Assembly: GCF_004028635.1 (NCBI RefSeq)
Contig: NZ_RQJW01000005.1
Span: 1 to 64,000, forward strand
Length of the DNA: 64,000 bases
From: Streptomyces cyaneus
GTDB taxonomy: Bacteria > Actinomycetota > Actinomycetes > Streptomycetales > Streptomycetaceae
Reading direction: 5' to 3'
Shown here: positions 9,832 through 18,197 of the stretch, piece by piece
Numbering within the stretch: the stretch's first letter is position 1
Layout of the letters: every line of letters begins with the position of its first letter
Notes under the pieces: model-generated
The model's input: the letters and a program-made list of their open reading frames with translations, nothing else
Told to the model about the DNA's origin: nothing
Database searches by the model: none
Position numbers and translations under genes: made by a program

Positions 9832-10983
9832 TCAGGCCACGACCGTGGCGCGGAAGACCGTACCGGCCCCGGACACTTCGGCCTTTTCGCCCGCCGGTAC
9901 GAAGACGGACTGACCGGGGGTCAGCTCGTGTTCTCCCGCGCGGACCGAACCCGCCGTGCAGAGCAGGATCTGCGGGGTCGCGCGCGTGAGGTCGTGCGCG
10001 GTGGTGCCCTCCGGGAGGACGTAGCGGGACAGCCGGAACTCTTCGATCGGGGTCTCGTAGACCTCCTCGCCGTCCGGGGCAGCTTCCGGGCGCAGCACGC
10101 CGGGGTCGGCGGCCTCGAAGCGGACGATGCGCAGGAGTTCGGGGACGTCGACGTGCTTGGGGGTCAGGCCGCAGCGCAGGACGTTGTCGGAGTTGGCCAT
10201 GATCTCTACGCCGAGGCCGTTGAGGTAGGCGTGCGGGATGCCGGCGCCGAGGAACAGGGCCTCGCCGGGCTGGAGGCGTACGGAGTTGAGGAGCATCGCG
10301 GCGATGACGCCGGGGTCGCCGGGGTAGTGGTGGGCGATGTCGGCGTACGGGGCGTAGTCGCCACCGAGGCGGGAGCAGGCGGCCGCGGCCTCGGCGACGG
10401 TGTGGGCCATCTCGTCCGGGTCGGCGGTGAGGACGGCGGTGAGGACCTCACGCAGCGCCGCGTCCTCGGGATGCGCGTGCAGCAGGTCGACGTACGGCTT
10501 GAGGGAGTCGACGCCGAGGCCGTCGAGCAGGTCGGCGGCCTGGAGCGGGGCGCGGAAGCCGCACAGGCCGTCGAACTCGGTGAGCGCGCAGATCAGTTCG
10601 GGCTTGTGGTTGGCGTCCTTGTAGTTGCGGTGGCCGGCGTCCACGGGGATGTTGCGGCGCTCCTCGTCCTCGTAACCCCCCTTCGCCTGCGCCAGGTTGG
10701 GGTGCACCTGGAGGGAGAGCGGAGCGCCGGCGGCGAGGATCTTGAGGAGGAAGGGCAGGCGGGGGCCGAACTTCGCCACCGCCGTGGCGCCCAGCTCCCG
10801 CTCCGGGTCGGCCTCGATGACCTCGACGAGCGTCCCGCGCTCGGTGCGCGAGGGTGCGCCCGGGTGCGCGCCCATCCACATCTCCGCCTGCGGTTCGCCG
10901 GTCGGCTCGACGCCGAGGAGCTTCGGGATCGCGGTGGTAGAACCCCAGGCGTAGGGGCGGATGGTGTTGTCGAGGCGGTCCAT
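9832..10983 (-). CDS. manA: Mannose-6-phosphate isomerase, class I
   Basis: Interconverts fructose-6-phosphate and mannose-6-phosphate, feeding GDP-mannose synthesis and allowing mannose catabolism; zinc-dependent, cytosolic. 383 residues, the normal size for class I. Recognisable stretches include RPYAWGSTTAIPKLLG at the N-terminus, the metal-site motif LSLQVHPN (about 100), NHKPEL (about 140), and the cupin-like C-terminal half ending in VFVPAGEKAEVSGAGTVFRA. The ATG at 10983 is conserved (MDRLDNTIRPYAWGS). It heads the leftward SIS-Trm112-manB group and is probably cotranscribed with the downstream CDF gene region only weakly, since about 200 bp separate them. Confidence 0.95.
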   Translation of the reverse strand: MDRLDNTIRPYAWGSTTAIPKLLGVEPTGEPQAEMWMGAHPGAPSRTERGTLVEVIEADPERELGATAVAKFGPRLPFLLKILAAGAPLSLQVHPNLAQAKGGYEDEERRNIPVDAGHRNYKDANHKPELICALTEFDGLCGFRAPLQAADLLDGLGVDSLKPYVDLLHAHPEDAALREVLTAVLTADPDEMAHTVAEAAAACSRLGGDYAPYADIAHHYPGDPGVIAAMLLNSVRLQPGEALFLGAGIPHAYLNGLGVEIMANSDNVLRCGLTPKHVDVPELLRIVRFEAADPGVLRPEAAPDGEEVYETPIEEFRLSRYVLPEGTTAHDLTRATPQILLCTAGSVRAGEHELTPGQSVFVPAGEKAEVSGAGTVFRATVVA

Positions 10984-11111
10984 GCGGTTTTCTGCCTGCT
11001 CTCTGTGCGTGACGCCGGGTCGTTTCGGGTCTCATCGGTAGGACGCGGGTTCGCCTTGTGTACGACTAGTGGTTCCTTGCGCGTACGGCGGTCAGGGCGT
11101 CCTGAGACAGA

Positions 11112-12239
11112 TCAGGCTCCCGAGGCGAGCGCCAGGTAAACGGCGGCGAAATCCGTGATGGCGATCAGTTCCGCGAGGGTCTCGAGTTCGCCGCCGGGCT
11201 CCGGCTCCAGTTCGCTGATCGGCGTGTCATGGCTGAGGGCCAGGTCCCGGGCGGCGGGCGCGGCGGTGAGGCCGCCGAGCGGGCGGTCGCGCAGCAGCAC
11301 CACGCGCGCGTGCAGAGCCGGTGCCTCCTCCACGCGGTCGCGGAAGAAGTCGTCGGGGTCGGCGCTCCCCGCGAGCGTGCCGGCGAGCAGGGCGTTGTGC
11401 GAGGCGAGTGCCTCGGGCAGCTCCGCGACGAGCGCGGGATGCCCGGAGAGCTCGGCGAGCGCGGCGGCGAAACGGCGGCCGGCCGGGCCGGCGGAGACTC
11501 CCTCGGTCCAGATCAACGGGAGCGTGTCGGCGAGTTCGGCGGCCAGCGTCTTGGCGGGGTTGCTGTAGGTCGCGATGGCGGGGCCGCAGCGCTCGGCGAT
11601 GTGGTCGAGGCGGTCGGCGACCTTCTCGAGAGCCTCGGGCGGGGCGGTGATCATGCCGGTGCGGTCGAGGAGCGCCAGGAGCGGGGTGAGCAGCGCCCAC
11701 AGGACGCCGGGGGCGGAGGCCGCGAAGGGTTCGACCGGCTCGTACGGGGCGGTTGCCATCGGCACGAACAGGCCGTGGTTGTTGTGCACCGCTTCGGTGA
11801 GCGGGGAGCCGGCCGGGGCCACGGCGACGACCGTGCAGCCGCGGCGGTAGGCCTGCTCGGCGAGCAGGGACAGGCCCGGCTCGGATCCGTCGGGGGTGGT
11901 GATCAGCAGCAGGTCCACGGAGCCGGCCCAGCCGGGCAGCTCCCATCGCAGGGCGCCCGCGGCGGGGGCGACACCGGCCGGGGCCAGTCGGGTGACGGGG
12001 CTGGTGACGCCGGCGAGCGTGCCGAGCAGGTCGGCGACGCAGATGGCGGCTGCGCCGGGGCCCGCGATGAGGATGGCGCGGGGACGGCCGTCGGGTTTGA
12101 GGTCGTGGACGCCGGCCTCGGCGGCGTGCCGGGCGGCGGTGCGGACGCGGGCGCCGGCTTCGGCCGCGCCGCGCAGCAGGGCACGGCGGTCGGCCTCTGC
12201 GAGGGCCTCCGGCGTGTCCAGCAGCGATTCGTCGAGCAT
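11112..12239 (-). CDS. SIS-domain protein (phosphosugar isomerase-like)
   Basis: 375 residues; ATG at 12239 after CGGAGG. The N-terminal half has the sugar-isomerase layout (ILIAGPGAAAICVADLLG, then LLLITTPDGSEPGLSLLAEQAYRRGCTVVAVAP). The C-terminal half resembles the phosphoglucose/phosphomannose isomerase C-terminal domain (AKTLAAELADTLPLIWTEG). It lies between manA and manB, an arrangement I recall as conserved in actinobacteria including mycobacteria. A role in hexose-phosphate isomerisation is likely by context, but the classical active-site Ser/Thr motif is degenerate, so activity is uncertain. Confidence 0.8.
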   Translation of the reverse strand: MLDESLLDTPEALAEADRRALLRGAAEAGARVRTAARHAAEAGVHDLKPDGRPRAILIAGPGAAAICVADLLGTLAGVTSPVTRLAPAGVAPAAGALRWELPGWAGSVDLLLITTPDGSEPGLSLLAEQAYRRGCTVVAVAPAGSPLTEAVHNNHGLFVPMATAPYEPVEPFAASAPGVLWALLTPLLALLDRTGMITAPPEALEKVADRLDHIAERCGPAIATYSNPAKTLAAELADTLPLIWTEGVSAGPAGRRFAAALAELSGHPALVAELPEALASHNALLAGTLAGSADPDDFFRDRVEEAPALHARVVLLRDRPLGGLTAAPAARDLALSHDTPISELEPEPGGELETLAELIAITDFAAVYLALASGA

Positions 12240-12699
12240 GGGCGGCAGCCTCCGATCGCCGGGTCGTCTGGGGCTTTGTCCTGCGGGGGTACTTCTGCGG
12301 GGGTACTTGGTACTTCCTGCGGCCGTGTTTCCTGCGCGGTTGTGTTCGCCGGGGGCTTTGCTCGGGCGCGGGGTGTCCGCGGGGTGTCTTTGTTTGTCTT
12401 GGCGCGGGCGGGGGGTCTTTATGCGGGCGCCGTGTGTTTTTGTGCCGGTGCGCGGTGCCCCGGTGCCTGGTGCTCGTTGTCTGCTGTCCGTTGCCGGTCG
12501 CTGGTGGCGGGGGGGGGGCGGCGGGTGCCGGTGGGCGGGTTTCTCTGTGCCGGTGGTGTGCGGTCCGGTTGCGGGTAGCTGTAGGTCCGTACGCCGGGCG
12601 GCGGTGGCTCATGCCGGTGGTCGGTTATCCGTACGTCGGTGGTCGTCTTGGTCTTGGACGGTGACCGGGCGTCTTGGGGCCGGTGGCCGTGCCGTCGCC
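12240..12699. other. G/T-rich gene-free region
   Basis: 460 bp upstream of the SIS gene with no supported ORF. The plus strand is strikingly rich in G and T (many GGTG and TTTGT stretches) and carries a run of ten G at about 12509-12518 followed by more G-triplets. It presumably contains the SIS promoter on the minus strand; I see no clear hexamers. Confidence 0.5.
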
Positions 12700-12870
12700 T
12701 TACGCGGGGCGGCGGGCCTCGTCGACGAGCAGAACGGGGATGCCGTCGCGGACGGGGTACGCCAAGCCGCAGTCCTGGCCGGTGCAGATCAGCTCGGTGT
12801 CCTGCTCCTTCAGGGGGGCGTGGCAGGCCGGGCAGGCGAGGATCTCCAGGAGGCCGGCTTCCAGCGGCAT
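12700..12870 (-). CDS. Trm112-like zinc-ribbon protein
   Basis: A 56-residue protein, MPLEAGLLEILACPACHAPL at the start, with four Cys in a CPAC ... CTGQDC arrangement (CxxC at 13-16, then Cys29 and Cys34) and the family ending YPVRDGIPVLLVDEARR. This matches the Trm112/YcaR family of small zinc-binding partners that stabilise methyltransferases or sit in sugar-phosphate operons. The ATG at 12870 is used. It lies between the SIS gene and manB on the same strand. The partner protein is not identified. Confidence 0.85.
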   Translation of the reverse strand: MPLEAGLLEILACPACHAPLKEQDTELICTGQDCGLAYPVRDGIPVLLVDEARRPA

Positions 12871-13028
12871 GAGGGGTCCCTTCTGGGGTGGGTGTGTGCG
12901 GTACGTGCGGGTGTGCGGATGTGCCTGGTCAGCGTACCGCCGGTGGGGGCGGGGTGCCGGGGTTGGGCGGGGAGAGGTGGGCGGGGGCGGTGGGGGGGTG
13001 GGGCGTGGGGGTACGCGTCGGGATGTTC

Positions 13029-13395
13029 TCGCCCCCGCCGCCCCTACCCGTCCCGTCCTCCAGGGGCTGCCGCCCCTTCGACCCCGCCGTCCTGGGGGCT
13101 GCCGCCCCCAGACCCCCGCTTCGGCCCTGAAGGGGCCTCGTCCTCAAACGCCGGACGGGCTGGAGTGCCTGGGCCGGCGTTGAGAAGCGAAGCCCCCAGC
13201 GGGTGGGTGGGGGTTCGGGATGGCAATGGCCTCGTCCTCGAACGCCGGACGGGCTGGATGATGCTGGCCAGCGCTGGGAAGTTGCTGTCAGCGCCGCGAG
13301 GCAGAGCCCCCAGCCGGGTGGGTGGGGGCTGGGGATGATGCGTCTCGTCCTCGAACGGCGGACGGGCCGAGGCATGCGGGCCGGCGTGTGAGGAG
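13029..13395. repeat. Intergenic repeat family A, copy 1
   Basis: Starts CGCCCCCGCCGCCCCTACCC and runs through CTGGGGGCTGCCGCCCCCAG into TCGTCCTCAAACGCCGGACG (13139-13158). The last block recurs at 13232-13254 and 13345-13364, with spacers containing AAGCGAAGCCCCCAGC-type hairpins. The same module occurs at 28664, 32621 and 58978. It lies between manB and the Trm112 gene. Confidence 0.9.
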
Positions 13396-13424
13396 CGAAG
13401 CCCTCAGCCCTCAGCCCTCAGCCC

Positions 13425-14789
13425 TCAGCCCCTGATGATCGCCAGCGCCGCGTCCCGTACCTTCGCCATCGTCGCCTCGTCCCTTGCCTCCGCGTTCAGG
13501 CGCAGTAGGGGTTCCGTGTTGGACGGGCGGACGTTGAACCACCAGTCGGCGGCCGTCACCGTCAGGCCGTCGAGTTCGTCCAGTTCTACGTCCTCTTGGC
13601 CCTCGTAGGCAGCTTTGATGGCTGCCAGGCGGCCCGTCTGGTCGGCGACCGTGGAGTTGATCTCGCCGGAGCCGGTGTAGCGGTCGTACTGGGCTACCAG
13701 GCCGGAGAGGGGGCCGTCCTGGCCGCCCAGGGCCGCAAGGACGTGGAGGGCGGCCAGCATGCCCGTGTCGGCGTTCCAGAAGTCCTTGAAGTAGTAGTGG
13801 GCGGAGTGCTCGCCGCCGAAGATGGCGCCGGTCTTTGCCATCTCGGCCTTGATGAAGGAGTGGCCGACGCGGGTGCGGACCGGGGTCCCGCCGTTCTCCC
13901 TCACCACCTCGGGGACCGACCAGGACGTGATCAGGTTGTGGATGATCGTGCCCTTGCCGCCGTGCTTGGCGAGCTCGCGCGAGGCCACCAGGGCCGTGAC
14001 GGCGGAGGGGGAGACCGGGGCGCCGTGCTCGTCGACGACGAAGCAGCGGTCGGCGTCGCCGTCGAAGGCGATGCCGAGGTCGGCGGACTCTTCGCGGACT
14101 CGCTTCTGGAGGTCGACGATGTTCGCCGGGTCCAGCGGGTTCGCCTCGTGGTTCGGGAACGTGCCGTCCAGCTCGAAGTACATCGGGACGAGGGTGAGGG
14201 GCAGGCCCTCGAAGACCGTGGGGACCGTGTGGCCACCCATGCCGTTGCCCGCGTCGACGACGACCTTCAGGGGGCGGATGGAGGTCAGGTCGACGAGGGA
14301 GCGGAGGTGGGCCGCGTAGTCCTCCAACGTGTCCCGCTGCGTGATCGTGCCGGTCTGCGCGGCCGGTGCCGGGGCGCCCGAGTCGGTCCAGCCCTCGACC
14401 AGTTCGCGGATCTCGGCGAGGCCGGTGTCCTGGCCGACCGGGGCCGCGCCCGCGCGGCACATCTTGATGCCGTTGTACTGGGCCGGGTTGTGCGAGGCCG
14501 TGAACATCGCGCCCGGCAGGTTCAGCGCGCCCGAGGCGTAGTACAGCTGGTCGGTGGAGCACAGGCCGATCTCGGTGACGTCGACCCCCTGGGCCGCCGC
14601 TCCGCGTGCGAAGGCACGGGACAGGCCGGGGGACGAGGGCCGCATGTCGTGCCCGATCACGATCGCGCTCGCGCCGGTCACCTGGACGAAGGCGGCCCCG
14701 AAGAGCTCGGCCAGCGGCTCGTCCCACTGGTCCGGGACGACCCCGCGGACGTCGTACGCCTTCACGAGCTGTGACAGATCAGCAGCCAC
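13425..14789 (-). CDS. manB: Phosphomannomutase / phosphoglucomutase
   Basis: Converts mannose-6-phosphate to mannose-1-phosphate, the precursor of GDP-mannose, and probably also glucose phosphates. 454 residues from the GTG at 14789, which has AGGAGGG seven bases upstream; a TTG two codons earlier is too close to that site. Visible alpha-D-phosphohexomutase motifs: the phosphoserine loop TASHNPAQYNG (about 100), the Mg site AFDGDADRC (about 245), the sugar loop GGEHSAHYYF (about 325) and the phosphate loop VRPSNTEPLLR (about 425). Full length. Context with manA and the downstream nucleotidyltransferase fits GDP-mannose supply for glycans. Confidence 0.95.
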   Translation of the reverse strand: MAADLSQLVKAYDVRGVVPDQWDEPLAELFGAAFVQVTGASAIVIGHDMRPSSPGLSRAFARGAAAQGVDVTEIGLCSTDQLYYASGALNLPGAMFTASHNPAQYNGIKMCRAGAAPVGQDTGLAEIRELVEGWTDSGAPAPAAQTGTITQRDTLEDYAAHLRSLVDLTSIRPLKVVVDAGNGMGGHTVPTVFEGLPLTLVPMYFELDGTFPNHEANPLDPANIVDLQKRVREESADLGIAFDGDADRCFVVDEHGAPVSPSAVTALVASRELAKHGGKGTIIHNLITSWSVPEVVRENGGTPVRTRVGHSFIKAEMAKTGAIFGGEHSAHYYFKDFWNADTGMLAALHVLAALGGQDGPLSGLVAQYDRYTGSGEINSTVADQTGRLAAIKAAYEGQEDVELDELDGLTVTAADWWFNVRPSNTEPLLRLNAEARDEATMAKVRDAALAIIRG

Positions 14790-14902
14790 GGCCAACCCTC
14801 CTGAAAGTCCTGTCGGTCACCCCAAACTACCCGCCCTCACTGACAGTGCGCTGTGTGCCCACCGAGTGGACTCCGAGCCGTAACCTCAGGTCAGCGCCGA
14901 CG

Positions 14903-16519
14903 TCAGGGCAGCATCCAGCCCAGCACCGGTGAACTCTGTCCGACCACGATCAGACACATCACCAGCAGCAGGCCCACACTCCACGGCAGTACCCGCCGCA
15001 GCAAGTCCCCCTCCCGGCCCGCGAGGCCTACGGCCGCGCACGCGATGGTGAGGTTCTGCGGCGAGATCATCTTGCCGAGCACACCACCTGAACTGTTGGC
15101 GGCCGCCAGGAGTTCCGGCGACAACCCCGACTCCCGGGCCGCCGTCACCTGCAACGCGCCGAACAGCGCGTTGGCCGAGGTGTCCGACCCGGACACGGCG
15201 ACTCCGAACCAGCCCAGAACCGGCGACAGGAAGGCGAGTCCGGCGCCGGCCGCCGCCACGAAGTAGCCGATGGTGGCGGCCTGTCCGGAGAGGTTCATGA
15301 CGTACGCGAGTGCCAGTACGGACGTCACGGTCAGGATGGCGAACCTCAACTCGTGCACGGTCGCGGCCCACTCCTTGACCGCCACGCGCGCGTGCACGCC
15401 GAGGACGACCGCCGTGCACACCCCGGCGAGCAGCACGAGCGTGCCGCCGGTGGACACGATCGGCCAGCTGAAGACATTGCCGCCGACCGGCTCCCCGTCC
15501 GGGTTCACGACGTTCAGGAAGGGCCAGTCGTACATCTGGGTCGCCTCGGCCAGCCAGTCCTTGACCACCGGGATCTGCGCGATGGAGAAGATCACGACGA
15601 TCAACGCGTACGGCGCATAGGCCCGTACGACTTCTCGCGGCGGGTCGTCCTCGTCCAGCTCCTCGCTCCGCGCCCCGGTCAGCACGGACGCGCGTACGGC
15701 CTCGGTGGCGGGCACGCGCGCGTGCGGTACGGCAACCAGGGCGCCCGCGCCGGCCAAGGCGGCGCCGATGTCGGCGAGTTGCGCGGAGACGTAGTTCGAG
15801 GCGGCGAACTGGGCGACGGCGAAGGCGATTCCGCACACGACAGCGGGGATCCACGTCTCCCGAAGCCCGCGCCGCCCGTCCACGAGCCCGACCAGCACGA
15901 GCGGCACGACCAGGGCCAGCAAAGGCGTCTGGCGCCCCACCACGGAGGCCACATCATCCAGTGGCAGCCCGGTGACCTGAGCCAGCGTCACCACCGGCGT
16001 CCCCATCGCGCCGAAGGCCACGGGCGCGGTGTTGGCGACCAGCGCGACGACCGCCGCCCGCACCGGCTCGAACCCGAGCGCCACCAGCATGACCGAGCAG
16101 ATCGCGACTGGCGCCCCGAACCCGGCAAGGGCCTCAAGCAGGGCTCCGAAGCAGAATGCGACGACGAGCGCCTGGATCCGCGGATCGTCGGACAGCCGCC
16201 CGAACGACCGCCGCAGGATGTCGAAATGACGCGTCCGGACGGTCATCCGGTACACCCACAGGGCGTTGACGACGATCCACAGGATGGGGAAGAGCCCGAA
16301 GACGGCCCCCTGGGCGGCGCTGGAGAGCGTCTGACCGAGCGGCATGCCGTACGCGAGCCAGGCGACCAGTACGGCCGCCACAAGCCCCGTGAGCCCCGCC
16401 AAGTGCGCCTTGAGCCGGACCCCACCCAGCAGGACGAGCACGATCACGAGCGGCAGCGCCGCCACTGATGCGGACAGGCCGAGCGAGTCGGCGACGGGTT
16501 CCAGTTCCTGGACGTACAC
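14903..16519 (-). CDS. L-lactate permease family transporter
   Basis: 538 residues from the GTG at 16519, chosen because GGGGAGG sits six bases upstream; earlier starts at 16543 and 16600 add an unconvincing leader. About twelve to fourteen hydrophobic segments. LctP-family signatures are present: EALAGFGAPVAICSVMLVALG, ANTAPVAFGAMGTPV, GWFGVAVSGSDTSANALFG and NSSGGVLGKMISPQNLTIA. The family moves L-lactate, D-lactate or glycolate with protons across the plasma membrane. No lactate dehydrogenase or lldR-type regulator is adjacent, so substrate and regulation are open. Confidence 0.9.
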   Translation of the reverse strand: MYVQELEPVADSLGLSASVAALPLVIVLVLLGGVRLKAHLAGLTGLVAAVLVAWLAYGMPLGQTLSSAAQGAVFGLFPILWIVVNALWVYRMTVRTRHFDILRRSFGRLSDDPRIQALVVAFCFGALLEALAGFGAPVAICSVMLVALGFEPVRAAVVALVANTAPVAFGAMGTPVVTLAQVTGLPLDDVASVVGRQTPLLALVVPLVLVGLVDGRRGLRETWIPAVVCGIAFAVAQFAASNYVSAQLADIGAALAGAGALVAVPHARVPATEAVRASVLTGARSEELDEDDPPREVVRAYAPYALIVVIFSIAQIPVVKDWLAEATQMYDWPFLNVVNPDGEPVGGNVFSWPIVSTGGTLVLLAGVCTAVVLGVHARVAVKEWAATVHELRFAILTVTSVLALAYVMNLSGQAATIGYFVAAAGAGLAFLSPVLGWFGVAVSGSDTSANALFGALQVTAARESGLSPELLAAANSSGGVLGKMISPQNLTIACAAVGLAGREGDLLRRVLPWSVGLLLVMCLIVVGQSSPVLGWMLP

Positions 16520-16671
16520 GGGCGCCTCCCCGGATTCCGCCATGCGGAAAGCGATTTCTCGTTCCGGCATACGGAATGGTCGTGTCCGCGCCAATGACAC
16601 GTCAATGCCTGTGCATCACTCAACGAAACAAGCACACGGGAAACACCCGCACAGGCGGAGAAAACCGACCG

Positions 16672-17049
16672 TCAGTTGTCGGGCGACCGCAGCACTCGCA
16701 GGTGCCCTCGCCGCGCGACCTCCATCGGATCGGCGCCACGCCCCCCGCCTCCACCGGCCTGGGCCGCGCGCTCCTGCGGACGGGCCGCCTCACGCACAGC
16801 GTTGGCAAGCGCTTCCAGGTCGTCACCGCTGGGACGGGCCGGAGCCGAGCCGTCCAGCAACCGCACGACCTCCCACCCACGGGGGGCGGTGAGGCGCTCG
16901 GAATGCTCGGCGCACAGGTCGTAGCAGTGGGGTTCGGCGTAGGTGGCGAGCGGGCCGAGGACCGCGGTCGAGTCGGCGTAGACGTACGTCAGCGTCGCGA
17001 CGGCGGGACGGCCGCAAGCGGTGCGCGAACAGCGACGTACAGGGCTCAC
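16672..17049 (-). CDS. DUF3499 family protein
   Basis: 125 residues from the GTG at 17049 (VSPVRRCSRTACGRPAVATL). The N-terminal half has a putative zinc site: Cys in RRCSRTACGRPA and the later CYDLCAEH. The C-terminal 45 residues are Gly/Arg/Ala-rich and disordered. This is a conserved actinobacterial protein of unknown function that lies next to manB and a zincin-like gene in several genera, as recalled. It is divergent from the zincin gene at 17393. No strong ribosome site is visible, so the start is set by family conservation. Confidence 0.8.
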   Translation of the reverse strand: MSPVRRCSRTACGRPAVATLTYVYADSTAVLGPLATYAEPHCYDLCAEHSERLTAPRGWEVVRLLDGSAPARPSGDDLEALANAVREAARPQERAAQAGGGGGRGADPMEVARRGHLRVLRSPDN

Positions 17050-17392
17050 GACGTTGGACGGTACCGCACTCTTGAGCGGGCCGCGACGACTCTCCCCCAG
17101 GTCACCCCACCGTGTCGTGCTGTGAAACACCCCACACGCCCCTTACGCCCCACGCCACTGACCTGCACGGAAGCGTTCTTCCGAGATCCCGAACACCCCC
17201 GAGACCGGGTACCACTTACCACAAACCACATCAAACACCTCGACCCCACCGGTCTCGGAGAGATACGGAATCGAGCCCAACCTTGGCTGGAATGGTCATC
17301 TGCCGACATGCCGTACGGCGAGTGGATGCACACCTCGATCACCCCACCGTGATCGGACACGCACCGGTCCCGAGGACTACGCTTCATCAGTG
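17050..17392. other. Divergent intergenic region with a 10-bp inverted repeat
   Basis: 343 bp between DUF3499 and the zincin-like gene, with no supported ORF. It contains a perfect inverted repeat, CCGAGACCGG (17199-17208) and CCGGTCTCGG (17249-17258), 40 bp apart. The two arms could be an operator pair or a long-loop hairpin. Confidence 0.5.
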
Positions 17393-17842
17393 ATGGACGC
17401 CCCCGTACCGCCCCGTGCCGCCGGCCCCGGGCCCCGCCGCCGTGATCGCCACGGGCGAGGCATGCGCGGCCCGATCGCACCGCCCCAGGTCCCGCTCGCC
17501 GCCAGCCGGGCCGACGCCTTCGCCGACCTGGTGCAGGACTCCGTGGAACGCCTCGAACGCCGCTGGCCCCAACTGGCCGACATCGATTTCCTGGTCCTCG
17601 AGGTCCCCCGCCTGGACGGCCCCGGCCGCACCTGGAACGACGAAGCGGTCCCCCTCGGCGGCACGATCCCCGCCCGTGAGGGCCGCCCCGCGCGCGTGGT
17701 CATCTATCGCCGCCCGGTGGAGATCCGCACCAAGGGCCGAGACGAACGAGCAGCCCTGGTCCACGAGGTGGTCGTAGAACAGGTGGCCGAGCTACTGGGC
17801 CTGACACCGGAGACGGTGGACCCCCGCTACGGCGAGGACTAA
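17393..17842 (+). CDS. Zincin-like metallopeptidase family protein, motif degenerate
   Basis: 149 residues; ATG at 17393, with GAGGA 16 nt upstream. It belongs to the small actinobacterial metallopeptidase family (Zincin_1-like): the core from FADLVQDSVERL to DPRYGED is continuous and full length. The expected HExxH helix reads LVHEVVVEQVAELLGL, keeping His-Glu but with Val where the second metal His should be. It is therefore unlikely to bind zinc in the classical way. The neighbouring DUF3499, manB and whiB genes accompany it in other actinobacteria, suggesting a conserved non-catalytic or unusual role. Confidence 0.75.
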   Translation: MDAPVPPRAAGPGPRRRDRHGRGMRGPIAPPQVPLAASRADAFADLVQDSVERLERRWPQLADIDFLVLEVPRLDGPGRTWNDEAVPLGGTIPAREGRPARVVIYRRPVEIRTKGRDERAALVHEVVVEQVAELLGLTPETVDPRYGED

Positions 17843-18010
17843 CTGCGTCGGCTGGGCCAAGTCACGCGTGCCGCCCGCGCCCACCCGTGCCGCCCCAGCG
17901 GCACGACTGCCCGCGGCTGGGGCGGACGAGCTGCGCGCCGCGGCCGGGTGCGCACAGCAGGGGCGAACGCAGGAATGGGCCGGTGGCCCCGCGGGCCCGC
18001 AGTCGCGTAC

Positions 18011-18193
18011 GGCGGGAAGGGGACGTGCGGGGGGTGTCCGCCCGCAGTGGCCGGCGTCAACACGCAGCACCTCTCGGCCTAAGGCGACCGCCGGTCCGAG
18101 GACGGACCCCCCGGCACGGCCCCGACCCACAACGCACCCGCAGGCGCTACGCGCACCCCCACCGAACGCCAACGGGCCGCCGCAGGCATCCCC
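18011..18193. repeat. Structured intergenic element family C, copy 1
   Basis: A 183-bp element nearly identical to 32884-33070. It starts GGCGGGAAGGGGACGTGC, contains CCCGCAGTGGCCGGCGTC, and ends ACGGGCCGCCGCAGGCATCC. Outer stem: CGGGGGGTGTCCG (18028-18040) pairs with CGGACCCCCCGG (18103-18114) with a two-base bulge. It lies between convergent genes. Confidence 0.9.
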
Positions 18194-18197
18194 CGCC

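Noticed and set aside
16520..16600. Longer N-terminus of the lactate permease
   Set aside because: The GTG at 16519 has a strong ribosome site; the extra residues contain no membrane segment and are unlike the family.
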